A DNA stretch of 7,828 bases from an uncultured Clostridia bacterium. Its GTDB lineage: Bacteria; Bacillota; Clostridia; Christensenellales; CAG-314. The stretch is from NCBI GenBank assembly GCA_937915515.1, contig CALGIK010000260.1:1-7828 (forward strand), read 5' to 3'. The notes under the pieces are model-generated. The model did not search any database. It saw nothing but the letters and a program-made list of their open reading frames with translations, and had not been told where the DNA came from. Every line of letters begins with the position of its first letter. Position 1 is the stretch's first letter. Positions 1 through 6,651 of the stretch are shown one piece after another. The position numbers and the translations under genes were made by a program.

Positions 1-1591
1 CCACTTTTAAGTCGCCCACGGTATTCATTACGTCAAAGCTGCCGTTAAGCATATCGGAAACGGGTACATCTGCAAAGGTTGCCATTAAAGTATCGATGGG
101 GGTAACGCCGTTGTACCACTTACTTTCGGTCTCATTGAAACTATAACCCATCAAATCGCCTACTTTTAAATTGTTAAACACGCTGTTTATATCAAAGCCG
201 CCGCCTGTCAAACTGCTTACGCTTATCCTTGCCATAGCGTCTTCCATAGCCGAAAGCGCAACGCCGCCTTCTTTTGTCCAAACGTTATTATCCAAGTCAA
301 AATTGTAGCCTATAAGGTCGCCGATATATAGACCGTTGAAAGTATTGCTTAAGTTGAAATTGCCGTTTATTACATCGCTTATTTTAATATCGGCAATTGC
401 AGCGGTAGTGGCGTCAACCTTGTTAGTGCCGTTATACCAGTCCTCGCTCTGTTTTGTATAATTCATCAGGTCGCCGATATACAAATTGTCAAAGGTGCTG
501 CCCAAGTTAAAATTGCCGCCTACAATATCGCTGATTTTTATGTTGGCAATTACGCCTGTAGTGACGTCAACCTTGTTTATGCCGTTATACCAGCCGTCGT
601 CCTGTTTGGTATAATTCATAATGTCGCCTATATACATACCGCCGGTTAGAGTGCCAAAATCGAGGTTGCTTCCGCTTAAAAGGGTAGCTATTTTTAGATT
701 TGCAAGTGCGCTTGTAAGTGCGCTCACTGTGACATTGTCTTTATCCGTCCACACAAAACGGTAACAATCTTCACCATGAACGTGCTCGGCATCAGTTTTG
801 TCGCAGTTAAAAGTAGCTAAACACCAATCGACTACGCCGTTAAGCGCTTTTGCTTTATAAAAATCAGTATTGTCCTGTAAAACTTCACCTTCAATTATAG
901 GAGTATATGCGGAAGTATCTTGTGATTTATTTAATTTATAGTTCATTATATCGCCGACAAACACACCTTCGAGGATAAAATTAATCGGGTCTGCGTTTTG
1001 CGATTTAAGCTCGGTAAACAAAGCGCCTAAATCCTTATTTGCCATAATGCCCGTTATGCCTTCGGCGGTAAAGTTAGGCATTATATCGCTTATGGATACT
1101 CCGTTTAAGACTGTGGCAAAATCGCCTTCAATTATATCTCCTACAGTAGCACCGTTAATCGCCCACGCTGATTTTAAACCTGCAGGCAGATTAAACCGTG
1201 TCAGCAACGGACTATCCGCTATGTCACCTAAACTCACTACGCTCAATGCGTTTGCGGGGTTAGACATAAGCTGTGTCAGTGAAACAGTGCGTAGACTTGC
1301 GTAAGGGTCGTCTGTACCGCTAGTAGACAAACCTGCAATTTCCAAAACGTCAATGCCGTATGTATCTTCAATCTGCTGCAAAGACAAATTCCCTGACGAA
1401 ATCATGTCAATGCCTTTAGTTATAATACTTGCTATGCTCATTTCGTCAAAGCTGTTGCCTTGATTGTCCTTCCATCCTGTATCAATATTGAATGTCGAAA
1501 GGCTTATCGTATATGCCGCAACGGCAATGCCGCCAAACAGCAAAACCCAACCGAAAATAATGCCAAATAAAAACGCCCAAAATCTTTTCAT
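1..1591 (-). CDS. Large exported/anchored repeat protein, unknown function, 3' end missing
   Basis: I do not recognise a named family. The frame is open without a stop for 530 codons from ATG at 1591-1589 to the window edge, so the C-terminus is missing. AAGGAG lies 6 nt upstream of this ATG and fixes the start. Residues 1-3 are Met-Lys-Arg, followed by a hydrophobic stretch at about 4-26 ending in Ala-Val-Ala-Ala: a signal peptide with a possible cleavage after 25/26, or an uncleaved N-terminal anchor. The rest is polar, rich in Asp, Asn, Gly and Thr, with no second membrane segment, which suggests an extracytoplasmic location. Residues about 30-210 hold degenerate motifs such as VGDII and ISDIM. 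From residue 211 the motif (Y/F/K)(I/V)GD(L/I)(M/I) recurs, and from residue 320 it lies in regular units of 51-54 residues. Residues 257-277 contain a Cys/His-rich insertion. No LPxTG, S-layer or enzyme motif is visible, though the missing end could carry one. Export and surface location are inferred. Confidence 0.85.
   Translation of the reverse strand, partial: MKRFWAFLFGIIFGWVLLFGGIAVAAYTISLSTFNIDTGWKDNQGNSFDEMSIASIITKGIDMISSGNLSLQQIEDTYGIDVLEIAGLSTSGTDDPYASLRTVSLTQLMSNPANALSVVSLGDIADSPLLTRFNLPAGLKSAWAINGATVGDIIEGDFATVLNGVSISDIMPNFTAEGITGIMANKDLGALFTELKSQNADPINFILEGVFVGDIMNYKLNKSQDTSAYTPIIEGEVLQDNTDFYKAKALNGVVDWCLATFNCDKTDAEHVHGEDCYRFVWTDKDNVTVSALTSALANLKIATLLSGSNLDFGTLTGGMYIGDIMNYTKQDDGWYNGINKVDVTTGVIANIKISDIVGGNFNLGSTFDNLYIGDLMNYTKQSEDWYNGTNKVDATTAAIADIKISDVINGNFNLSNTFNGLYIGDLIGYNFDLDNNVWTKEGGVALSAMEDAMARISVSSLTGGGFDINSVFNNLKVGDLMGYSFNETESKWYNGVTPIDTLMATFADVPVSDMLNGSFDVMNTVGDLKV
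2..634 (-). repeat. Tandem protein-coding repeats of 51-54 codons, four full units plus the start of a fifth
   Basis: Reading along the minus-strand gene, the units are 634-482 (51 codons), 481-329 (51), 328-167 (54) and 166-8 (53); a fifth starts at 7 and leaves the window. The first two are the most alike, with about 35 of 51 residues identical by hand count, including the shared string MNYTKQ and a Trp-Tyr-Asn-Gly. Each unit starts with (Y/K)(I/V)GD(L/I)(M/I)xxY. Its middle has Trp-Tyr-Asn-Gly in units 1, 2 and 4 but only a lone Trp in unit 3. It closes with a second motif, roughly (I/V)x(I/V)S(D/S)Φ2-xGxF(N/D), then about six residues and Leu. The units have diverged in codons as well as residues, so this is an old protein repeat, not a recent DNA expansion. 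Confidence 0.9.
635..961 (-). repeat. Degenerate upstream repeat unit expanded by a Cys/His-rich insertion
   Basis: This 109-codon stretch starts with the same motif as the regular units (FVGDIMNY) and ends with a degenerate closing half (LKIATLL...SNLDF), so it reads as one unit about twice the normal length. The extra residues hold Trp256-Cys257, then Cys263, His270, His272, Cys276 and Tyr277. The spacing is Cys-x6-His-x-His-x3-Cys-Tyr. It resembles the short Cys/His motif (Cys ... Glu-His-x-His-x3-Cys-Tyr) found in many surface proteins of gut Clostridia, from memory of that group. Disulfide formation or metal binding is possible but not shown. Confidence 0.6.
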
Positions 1592-1597
1592 AAAATT

Positions 1598-1603
1598 CTC
1601 CTT
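1598..1603 (-). promoter_or_regulatory. Ribosome binding site of the repeat-protein gene
   Basis: AAGGAG on the minus strand, 6 nt before the ATG at 1591. It decides the start and shows that the long minus-strand frame is a real gene although its end lies outside the window. Confidence 0.85.
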
Positions 1604-1606
1604 AAT

Positions 1607-1623
1607 TTTAAGCAAAACTTAAA
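1607..1623 (-). other. Short inverted repeat in the 5' leader of the repeat-protein gene
   Basis: TTTAAG and CTTAAA flank a 5-nt loop, just upstream of the ribosome binding site on the minus strand. In the transcript this would form a weak 6-bp, mostly A-U hairpin. It has no following T-run on either strand, so it is not a standard terminator. It may be chance in AT-rich DNA. Confidence 0.25.
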
Positions 1624-1641
1624 TACTCAAAATATGTAATA

Positions 1642-1670
1642 ATTATAATATAATACGTTAAAAAAAGCAA
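1642..1670 (-). promoter_or_regulatory. Candidate sigma-A promoter for the repeat-protein gene
   Basis: Minus-strand TTGCTT (1670-1665) and a consensus -10 TATAAT (1647-1642) are separated by 17 bp. The -35 box matches only its TTG. The predicted transcription start is near 1635, giving a leader of about 45 nt that contains the small inverted repeat and the ribosome binding site. AT-rich DNA makes chance -10 matches common. Confidence 0.45.
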
Positions 1671-1694
1671 TAAATGGTGTGAAATATTGCATTC

Positions 1695-1723
1695 TTGATA
1701 AATTTATTATTTTATTTCATAAT
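1695..1723 (+). promoter_or_regulatory. Candidate sigma-A promoter (P1) for the lepA cluster
   Basis: TTGATA (1695-1700) and CATAAT (1718-1723) each match the consensus at 5 of 6 positions and are 17 bp apart. Transcription would start near 1730, giving a leader of about 118 nt before lepA. Its -35 box is about 25 bp from that of the candidate minus-strand promoter, so the two would be divergent and back to back. Confidence 0.55.
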
Positions 1724-1812
1724 ATGCAGCAAAATAATTGATTTTTACATAAACTATACATTTAAATAAATGCACATAATAAAAAGCGTTATCAAAAATT
1801 ATGTCAAAGAGA

Positions 1813-1841
1813 TTGCCTACAGGTTGATTTTTAGGTATAAT
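1813..1841 (+). promoter_or_regulatory. Candidate second promoter (P2) immediately before the lepA start
   Basis: TTGCCT (1813-1818, 4 of 6 matches) and a perfect TATAAT (1836-1841) are exactly 17 bp apart. The predicted start site falls at about 1846-1849, on or next to the lepA ATG at 1848, so a transcript from here would be leaderless. This would account for the poor ribosome binding site of lepA. It is a sequence match only. Confidence 0.4.
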
Positions 1842-1847
1842 AAAAAA

Positions 1848-3659
1848 ATGGACAATAACGGCATCAAAAACAATACACGCAATTTTTGTATTATAGCGCA
1901 TATAGACCACGGAAAAAGCACGCTCGCCGACAGGCTCATAGAGTTTACCGGCAGGGTGGCAAAACGTGATATGGAAAATCAGCTTTTAGACAGTATGGAG
2001 TTGGAGCGTGAGCGGGGCATTACCATAAAGCTTACTCCTGTAAATATGATTTATTATTATCAGGGCGAAACGTACAGTCTTAATCTTATCGATACTCCCG
2101 GACACGTGGACTTTACTTATGAAGTATCACGCAGTTTAGCCGCTTGCGAGGGCGCTATACTTATTGTCGACGCCTCTCAAGGGGTCGAAGCGCAGACTGT
2201 CGCCAATTGTTATTTAGCGTTAGACAATGACTTAACAATATTGCCGGTAATAAACAAAATCGATTTGCCTTCCGCCCGTCCCGACGAAGCAAAAACCGAA
2301 ATTGAGGAATTGGGTCTTGATACGACAGATATACCTCTTATTTCGGCTAAAGAGGGCATTAATATCGAAAATGTGCTTAACCAAGTAATCAAAAAAGTTC
2401 CTCCTCCCGTAGGCGACAGCAGCGCACCGTTAAAAGCGCTTATTTTTGATTGCGTATACGACAATTATAAAGGCATATTACTTTTTGTGCGTATCTTTGA
2501 CGGCGAGGTCAAAATAGGTACAAAAATAAAAATGTTTGAGTCAATGGGCAAAATTTACGATGTGACGGAAGTAGGCATTTTTACACCTTCTATGAGCGCA
2601 ACAAGTAAATTATCAGCAGGAGACGTCGGTTATATTGCGGCAAGCATAAAAACGGTGGCAGACGCTCATGTGGGCGATACGGTAACTGATGCTGACAGAC
2701 CTACGGACAAGCCTTATAAAGGCTACAAGCATGTACAGCCTATGGTTTTCTGCGGAATATTCCCTGCCGACGGCAGCAAATACGAGGACTTAAAGGAAGC
2801 GTTGGAAAAATTAAAATTAAACGATGCCTCTCTCGAATACACTCCCGATACTTCCTTAGCTTTAGGTTTTGGTTTTAGGTGCGGATTTTTGGGTCTGCTG
2901 CATATGGACGTTATTCAACAGCGACTGGAGCGTGAATTTGATTTGGATTTAGTTACCACCGCACCGGGCGTAAACTATCACGTTTACACAACCGACGGTG
3001 ATATGCTCGATATTGACAATCCGTCAAAATTGCCTAATGTAACGAGTATTGAGCATATGGAAGAGCCTGTTGCCACTTCTTTTATCTACACTCCGCCCGA
3101 ATATGTAGGCAATATTATGGAGCTATGCCAAAGTAAAAGAGGCGTTTTTATAGATATGACCTATATGGACCCCAAGCGTGTGCGCCTGACTTACGAAATA
3201 CCCTTAAACGAAATTATCTACGATTTTTTTGATAATCTCAAATCCCGTACACGGGGTTACGCAAGTCTTGACTATGAGATAAAAGGATACAAGCCAAGCA
3301 AGCTCGTTAAATTGGATATACTCTTAAACAGCGAAATGTGCGATGCGCTTTCGGTTATAGTCCACGAAGACAACGCATATTCAAGGGGACGCAAAGTTGC
3401 CGAAAAACTGCGTGACGTTATACCCCGTCAAATGTTTGAAATACCCATTCAAGCGGCTATAGGCGGCAAAATTATCGCTCGTGAAACGGTAAAAGCTTTA
3501 CGCAAAGACGTCTTGTCAAAATGTTACGGCGGCGATATATCACGAAAAAAGAAACTGCTCGAAAAACAGAAAGAGGGCAAAAAGCGCATGAGACAGGTGG
3601 GCAATGTCGCTATTCCTTCCGAAGCTTTTATGTCGGTGCTTAAAATTGACGATGAATAA
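1848..3659 (+). CDS. lepA: Elongation factor 4 (LepA), ribosome-associated translational GTPase
   Basis: LepA is a cytoplasmic GTPase that binds the ribosome; roles proposed for the family include back-translocation and support of initiation or 30S assembly. The 603-residue product is of normal family length. Visible motifs are the P-loop AHIDHGKST (17-25), switch I RERGITIK (54-61), DTPGH (82-86), NKID (136-139) and SAKE (166-169). The EF-G-like domains follow, with [15 protein letters not shown] in the middle, then the LepA-specific C-terminal domain with [12 protein letters not shown] from residue 560 and a basic tail ending near IPSEAF. The ATG at 1848 is chosen because LepA proteins start about 10 residues before [13 protein letters not shown]. 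An in-frame ATG at 1770 would add 26 unusual residues and has no ribosome binding site. The chosen start also has only a weak, distant AGG (1833-1835). It overlaps hemW by 8 bp. Confidence 0.97.
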   Translation: MDNNGIKNNTRNFCIIAHIDHGKSTLADRLIEFTGRVAKRDMENQLLDSMELERERGITIKLTPVNMIYYYQGETYSLNLIDTPGHVDFTYEVSRSLAACEGAILIVDASQGVEAQTVANCYLALDNDLTILPVINKIDLPSARPDEAKTEIEELGLDTTDIPLISAKEGINIENVLNQVIKKVPPPVGDSSAPLKALIFDCVYDNYKGILLFVRIFDGEVKIGTKIKMFESMGKIYDVTEVGIFTPSMSATSKLSAGDVGYIAASIKTVADAHVGDTVTDADRPTDKPYKGYKHVQPMVFCGIFPADGSKYEDLKEALEKLKLNDASLEYTPDTSLALGFGFRCGFLGLLHMDVIQQRLEREFDLDLVTTAPGVNYHVYTTDGDMLDIDNPSKLPNVTSIEHMEEPVATSFIYTPPEYVGNIMELCQSKRGVFIDMTYMDPKRVRLTYEIPLNEIIYDFFDNLKSRTRGYASLDYEIKGYKPSKLVKLDILLNSEMCDALSVIVHEDNAYSRGRKVAEKLRDVIPRQMFEIPIQAAIGGKIIARETVKALRKDVLSKCYGGDISRKKKLLEKQKEGKKRMRQVGNVAIPSEAFMSVLKIDDE

Positions 3660-4794
3660 CACCCGCCATCTAGGCTTATATCTGCATATTCCTTTTTGTA
3701 AATCCAAATGCGCTTATTGCGACTTTTGCAGTTTTGCGGACAAAACAGATATGTTTGAGGAATATGCCGAATGCGTACAAAAAGAGATTTCTTTATTAAG
3801 AGGCAGATTTAACGGTTGTATCTTTGACACAGTGTATATAGGCGGCGGTACTCCCAGTTTTTTTGATATTAACCTTTTGTCAACGCTTATCAGCGGCATA
3901 AAAAACAATTTTAATATAAACCCCGTTGCAGAATTTACCGTTGAAGCTAATCCTGACAGCGTGACTGAAAACTTTGCAAAAACCTTATGCACGTTAGGAG
4001 TAAACCGCATAAGTTTAGGACTGCAAAGTATTAGCGACGGGATATTAAAAAAAATAAACCGTCCGCATACCCGCAGCGATTTTTTAAGAGCAGCAAAAAT
4101 TATTAACGAGTACTTCAAAAACTTTAATGTCGATATTATGTTGGGGCTTCCCGGTATGACGCAAACAGAGTTGATTGATACCTTAAAAAACGCATTAGAC
4201 GCAAAAGCCACTCATATTTCTGTCTACGGCTTAATTTTGGAACGCGGTACTGCTTTGTATAAAGCCGTAAAAAAAGGCGAAATTGTTTTGCCCAACGACG
4301 ACGAAACAGCTTCTATGTACGAATATGCAAGCGATTTTTTGACTGACAACGGCTTTAGCCGTTACGAAATAAGCAATTTTGCCAAAAGCGGTTACAGATG
4401 TAAACACAACCTCAATTATTGGGACAGGGGTGAATATTTAGGTTTAGGTTTAGCCGCCCACAGTTTTTACAACAATCGCCGCATCGCAAACACAAAAAGC
4501 TTAAATAAATATATTTATGAACTTAACGCTAATCGGCTTCCGACAGAAAATATAAAGACAATAAAAAACAAGGAGGCATACTTCGAATTTGTAATGCTTG
4601 CTTTGCGTAAGAGTGAAGGGTTTGCCGAAAAGGATTTTTTGGACAGCTTTGGAGTCAGCTTTTTTAACGTCTACAAAAATCAGTTTGAAACTTTAAGCAA
4701 AAAAGGTTTACTGGAATATAAAGAGGGACGGTTATTTTTGCCCCAACAAGATATTTACATTTCCAATCAGATACTGGTTGAATTTGTGCCTTAA
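3652..4794 (+). CDS. hemW: HemW, radical SAM heme chaperone (formerly annotated HemN-like)
   Basis: HemW is a cytoplasmic radical SAM protein that binds heme and is thought to deliver it to respiratory enzymes. It is distinct from the coproporphyrinogen dehydrogenase HemN. The 380-residue product has the [4Fe-4S] motif Cys16-x3-Cys20-x2-Cys23 followed by Asp-Phe, the SAM-binding GGGTP (64-68) and EANPD (98-102). It also has the HNxxYW signature as HNLNYW (252-257), which marks HemW, and a C-terminal HemN_C-type region with [12 protein letters not shown] 3652 is chosen because the family starts shortly before LYLHIPFC. The frame is open further upstream, but those codons lie inside lepA and encode nothing family-like. 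The start lies within the last codons of lepA with no ribosome binding site, so translation is probably coupled to lepA. lepA-hemW adjacency is common in Bacillota. The heme or respiratory partner is not visible here. Confidence 0.95.
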   Translation: MNNTRHLGLYLHIPFCKSKCAYCDFCSFADKTDMFEEYAECVQKEISLLRGRFNGCIFDTVYIGGGTPSFFDINLLSTLISGIKNNFNINPVAEFTVEANPDSVTENFAKTLCTLGVNRISLGLQSISDGILKKINRPHTRSDFLRAAKIINEYFKNFNVDIMLGLPGMTQTELIDTLKNALDAKATHISVYGLILERGTALYKAVKKGEIVLPNDDETASMYEYASDFLTDNGFSRYEISNFAKSGYRCKHNLNYWDRGEYLGLGLAAHSFYNNRRIANTKSLNKYIYELNANRLPTENIKTIKNKEAYFEFVMLALRKSEGFAEKDFLDSFGVSFFNVYKNQFETLSKKGLLEYKEGRLFLPQQDIYISNQILVEFVP

Positions 4795-4795
4795 C

Positions 4796-4801
4796 AGGAG
4801 G
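4796..4801 (+). promoter_or_regulatory. Ribosome binding site of the first membrane-protein gene
   Basis: A perfect AGGAGG starts 2 nt after the hemW stop codon and ends 5 nt before ATG 4807. It fills most of the 12-bp gap, leaving no room for a terminator or promoter. Confidence 0.9.
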
Positions 4802-4806
4802 ATATA

Positions 4807-5694
4807 ATGAGACTGCAATCAAAATCCGCTACTTATTACGTATTTAAAAACTTTATTTATCTTTTGCCTTTGGTAGTTTTGCCATCGCTTATGCTTGCTT
4901 TTTTTCAGAGCGAAAAAGGTCCTGTCGTCTTGTTTATCAACATGGCTAATATAATCAAAAGCGGCGGACAAATTAGTTTTGCACATTTTTATACAGATTT
5001 GTACAGTTTTTTTTCTCTTGTAAACATAAAAAGCGATGCAGTTTTAGGTATAAACGCTATATGGTTTTGGCTCTTTACATATGTAGTGTTGATTATAGGA
5101 CTTTGCATGGCTTTCACTTTTGTCGAAAGGCATATAAAACTAGGTACACACAGGTACGGCAATTTTTTCAAAAACCTTAACGAAAGCTTTTTGTTTTTGT
5201 TTCCTTATTTATTTTTGATGTTTGTTTTGTATCAAGTGTGGACTCTTTTACTTTGCGGCGCAATTGTTTTAATCAGTATTATTGCGCAAGGATGGGCGTT
5301 TTTTGCGTTTTCGCTCTTTATTACGCTCATTTTTTATACGGCGTATTTTGTATTTTTTAGTTTACTTATCTTGACGCCGCCCAGTATGTATTTTGACGGT
5401 TACCGTTTTGGTTTTGCCGCAAGCTATTCGGCACAGCTAACAGGCGCACATTTTTTTGATTCGGTAATCCGCATTTTGGCTACGGTTCTTATCAGTCAAG
5501 CGCTTTTGTTTTTGTGCCGCTTATTGCCTCAACAGTTTTGGCTGCCCGATATGTATGATAATGTCGTATTAATTTTAGCACGGTTTTTGTTTTATCTATG
5601 GTGGCTTATGTTTTTGCCGAGTTTTTCCGTATGCAAATACGCCGAATACACCGAAACTAAACGGGCTGATTTGAAAATCAAGATATTTGACTAA
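4807..5694 (+). CDS. Uncharacterised multi-pass membrane protein A (about 6 membrane segments)
   Basis: I do not recognise the family. The 295-residue product is very rich in Phe, Leu, Ile and Tyr. Hydrophobic segments lie at about 16-33, 84-106, 127-159 (long, perhaps re-entrant or two short helices), 164-189, 220-238 and 252-275. A moderately polar loop of about 50 residues (34-83) separates the first two. The basic residues around 108-122 and the tail at 277-295 (Lys/Arg-rich) suggest these parts face the cytoplasm, with the 34-83 loop then outside if there are six segments. Other visible strings are FVERHIKLG (105-113) after segment 2 and LTPPSMYFDGYRFG (189-202) after segment 4. No signal peptide, transporter motif, enzyme motif or nucleotide-binding site is seen. 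It lies 12 bp from hemW and 12 bp from the second membrane gene, so it is almost certainly in the same operon. It may be a distant paralogue of that neighbour. Confidence 0.9.
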   Translation: MRLQSKSATYYVFKNFIYLLPLVVLPSLMLAFFQSEKGPVVLFINMANIIKSGGQISFAHFYTDLYSFFSLVNIKSDAVLGINAIWFWLFTYVVLIIGLCMAFTFVERHIKLGTHRYGNFFKNLNESFLFLFPYLFLMFVLYQVWTLLLCGAIVLISIIAQGWAFFAFSLFITLIFYTAYFVFFSLLILTPPSMYFDGYRFGFAASYSAQLTGAHFFDSVIRILATVLISQALLFLCRLLPQQFWLPDMYDNVVLILARFLFYLWWLMFLPSFSVCKYAEYTETKRADLKIKIFD

Positions 5695-5700
5695 GGAGGG
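5693..5700 (+). promoter_or_regulatory. Ribosome binding site of the second membrane-protein gene
   Basis: AAGGAGGG overlaps the stop codon of the preceding gene (5692-5694) and ends 6 nt before ATG 5707. This is a strong site that supports independent, efficient initiation. Confidence 0.9.
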
Positions 5701-5706
5701 ATAACG

Positions 5707-6651
5707 ATGCACGCTAAAAAAACTTTCCTATTAATAGGCAACAATTATACCACACATTTAAAATCGCTTTTGCTTCAGATATTGGCTATTTGCTTTATTG
5801 TTGCTATATTCGGCTTGTTTTTCTTTAACTTCGGCAACCTTATTGTAAAGGCGATAGAAAAGGAAGGATTGGTTCGTAAGACGCAGGAACTTATAAGCTA
5901 CCTTGTTAATTGGAACAGCGCAGACCAAACGGAATTCAGCCAAAAAATCTTAAGTTATATTGACAGCATTTCGCAATCGCTGTCAACTATCCCAAATTTT
6001 AACGTAAAACTTGCTACCGCAATATGGTCAACCATAATAGCAGGTTATGCCGTTTACTTTCTTGTAGGTTTATCCGTATTCCCGACGTTTTTCAGCGTTA
6101 ATCAGTTTATGACGACAAATTCCAAGCCTTTTTATCTTTGGTCGGTAATAAAAAAATCTGTGGACAGTATGCGTATGATGGCTTTAAGGGCTCTTATCAA
6201 TTTGATTATGGATTGGTGCTGTCTGTTTTTAACATTAGGGGCGTACCTTATCACCTTTGTAAACTTAGGCATGACAGGAATAATCATAAGCTTGCTTATT
6301 TGGGCGGCGCTTGTAAGCGCAAGGAGCGCTATGCTTGCTTACTGGTTGCCCGTAAATATCAACGAAACGTCAAAAACCCGCCAGGCGTTTAAGAGCGGTA
6401 TAATATATATGCTTGACGATTTTTGGAATTTATTTTTAAAAAGCTTTATTGTTATTACTATTACCAGTTTAGTAGCTTTCTCAATAATATTTTTATTTCA
6501 GCCGCTTGTGGTACTGATACTTACAATGCTGCTTATTTCTCTTTCGTCCTATGTGCTAAACTGCATTTATTTTGTAAATTATTATGAGTTAAAGGGCAAA
6601 CCCTATTTTGTTAAAAAAGTGACGGTAACATACAGTGATGATAACGCTTAA
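5707..6651 (+). CDS. Uncharacterised multi-pass membrane protein B (about 6 membrane segments)
   Basis: I do not recognise the family. The product has 314 residues. Hydrophobic segments lie at about 21-42, 105-128, 160-186, 190-213, 243-264 and 266-290. Between segments 1 and 2 is a polar stretch of about 60 residues (43-104) with amphipathic, helix-like content (Lys/Glu/Gln/Ser-rich, about 48-95). Loop 129-158 (…SVIKKSVDSMRMM) and loop 214-242 (…TSKTRQAFKSG…) are basic, as is the tail near 296-304, which places them in the cytoplasm by the positive-inside rule and the 43-104 region outside. The layout closely parallels the preceding gene, including Ala-Ile-Trp at the start of segment 2 (105-107 here, 84-86 there). 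No catalytic or transport motif is visible. Its last 14 bp overlap the start of the helicase gene, which ties the membrane pair to that gene. Confidence 0.9.
   Translation: MHAKKTFLLIGNNYTTHLKSLLLQILAICFIVAIFGLFFFNFGNLIVKAIEKEGLVRKTQELISYLVNWNSADQTEFSQKILSYIDSISQSLSTIPNFNVKLATAIWSTIIAGYAVYFLVGLSVFPTFFSVNQFMTTNSKPFYLWSVIKKSVDSMRMMALRALINLIMDWCCLFLTLGAYLITFVNLGMTGIIISLLIWAALVSARSAMLAYWLPVNINETSKTRQAFKSGIIYMLDDFWNLFLKSFIVITITSLVAFSIIFLFQPLVVLILTMLLISLSSYVLNCIYFVNYYELKGKPYFVKKVTVTYSDDNA

Larger units (their letters stand above)
1592..1847. other. Divergent AT-rich intergenic region
   Basis: These 256 bp separate the divergent repeat-protein and lepA genes. They hold the candidate promoters and the small inverted repeat listed separately. 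I see no tRNA, riboswitch-like conserved structure, terminator or credible small gene here. The plus-strand leader between about 1730 and 1847 shows no stable pairing by eye. Confidence 0.6.

Noticed and set aside
8..634. CRISPR array or DNA satellite
   Set aside because: The repeat period is 153-162 bp, stays in one reading frame, and the units have diverged; there are no short identical repeats with unique spacers.
1047..1304. Plus-strand open frame of 85 codons
   Set aside because: It lies opposite the continuous minus-strand repeat-protein gene, lacks a ribosome binding site and resembles no family; it is an antisense shadow.
1770..1847. In-frame extension of lepA by 26 residues from ATG 1770
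   Set aside because: No ribosome binding site precedes it, the added residues do not resemble LepA N-termini, and the extension covers the P2 promoter candidate.
1730..1847. Riboswitch or T-box in the lepA leader
   Set aside because: The leader is very AT-rich, shows no stable stems or conserved aptamer motifs by eye, and has no terminator-like hairpin with a T-run.
3604..3651. Upstream ATG for hemW inside lepA
   Set aside because: The extra 16 residues come from out-of-frame lepA coding sequence; family proteins start close to LYLHIPFC, which fits ATG 3652.
3714..4211. Minus-strand open frame of 165 codons within hemW
   Set aside because: The opposite strand encodes all radical SAM motifs of hemW; the antisense frame has no ribosome binding site or recognisable domain.
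3652..4794. Oxygen-independent coproporphyrinogen dehydrogenase (HemN)
   Set aside because: The HNxxYW signature, the Cys-x3-Cys-x2-Cys-Asp-Phe form, the short N-terminus and lepA adjacency all point to HemW.
6138..6392. Plus-strand alternative frame within membrane protein B
   Set aside because: It lies wholly inside a well-supported gene with a strong ribosome binding site and has no start signal or family resemblance.
4807..6651. Assignment of the membrane proteins to YesL/DUF624 or DUF975-type families
   Set aside because: Size and topology are loosely similar but no diagnostic motif could be seen, so naming a family would be a guess.
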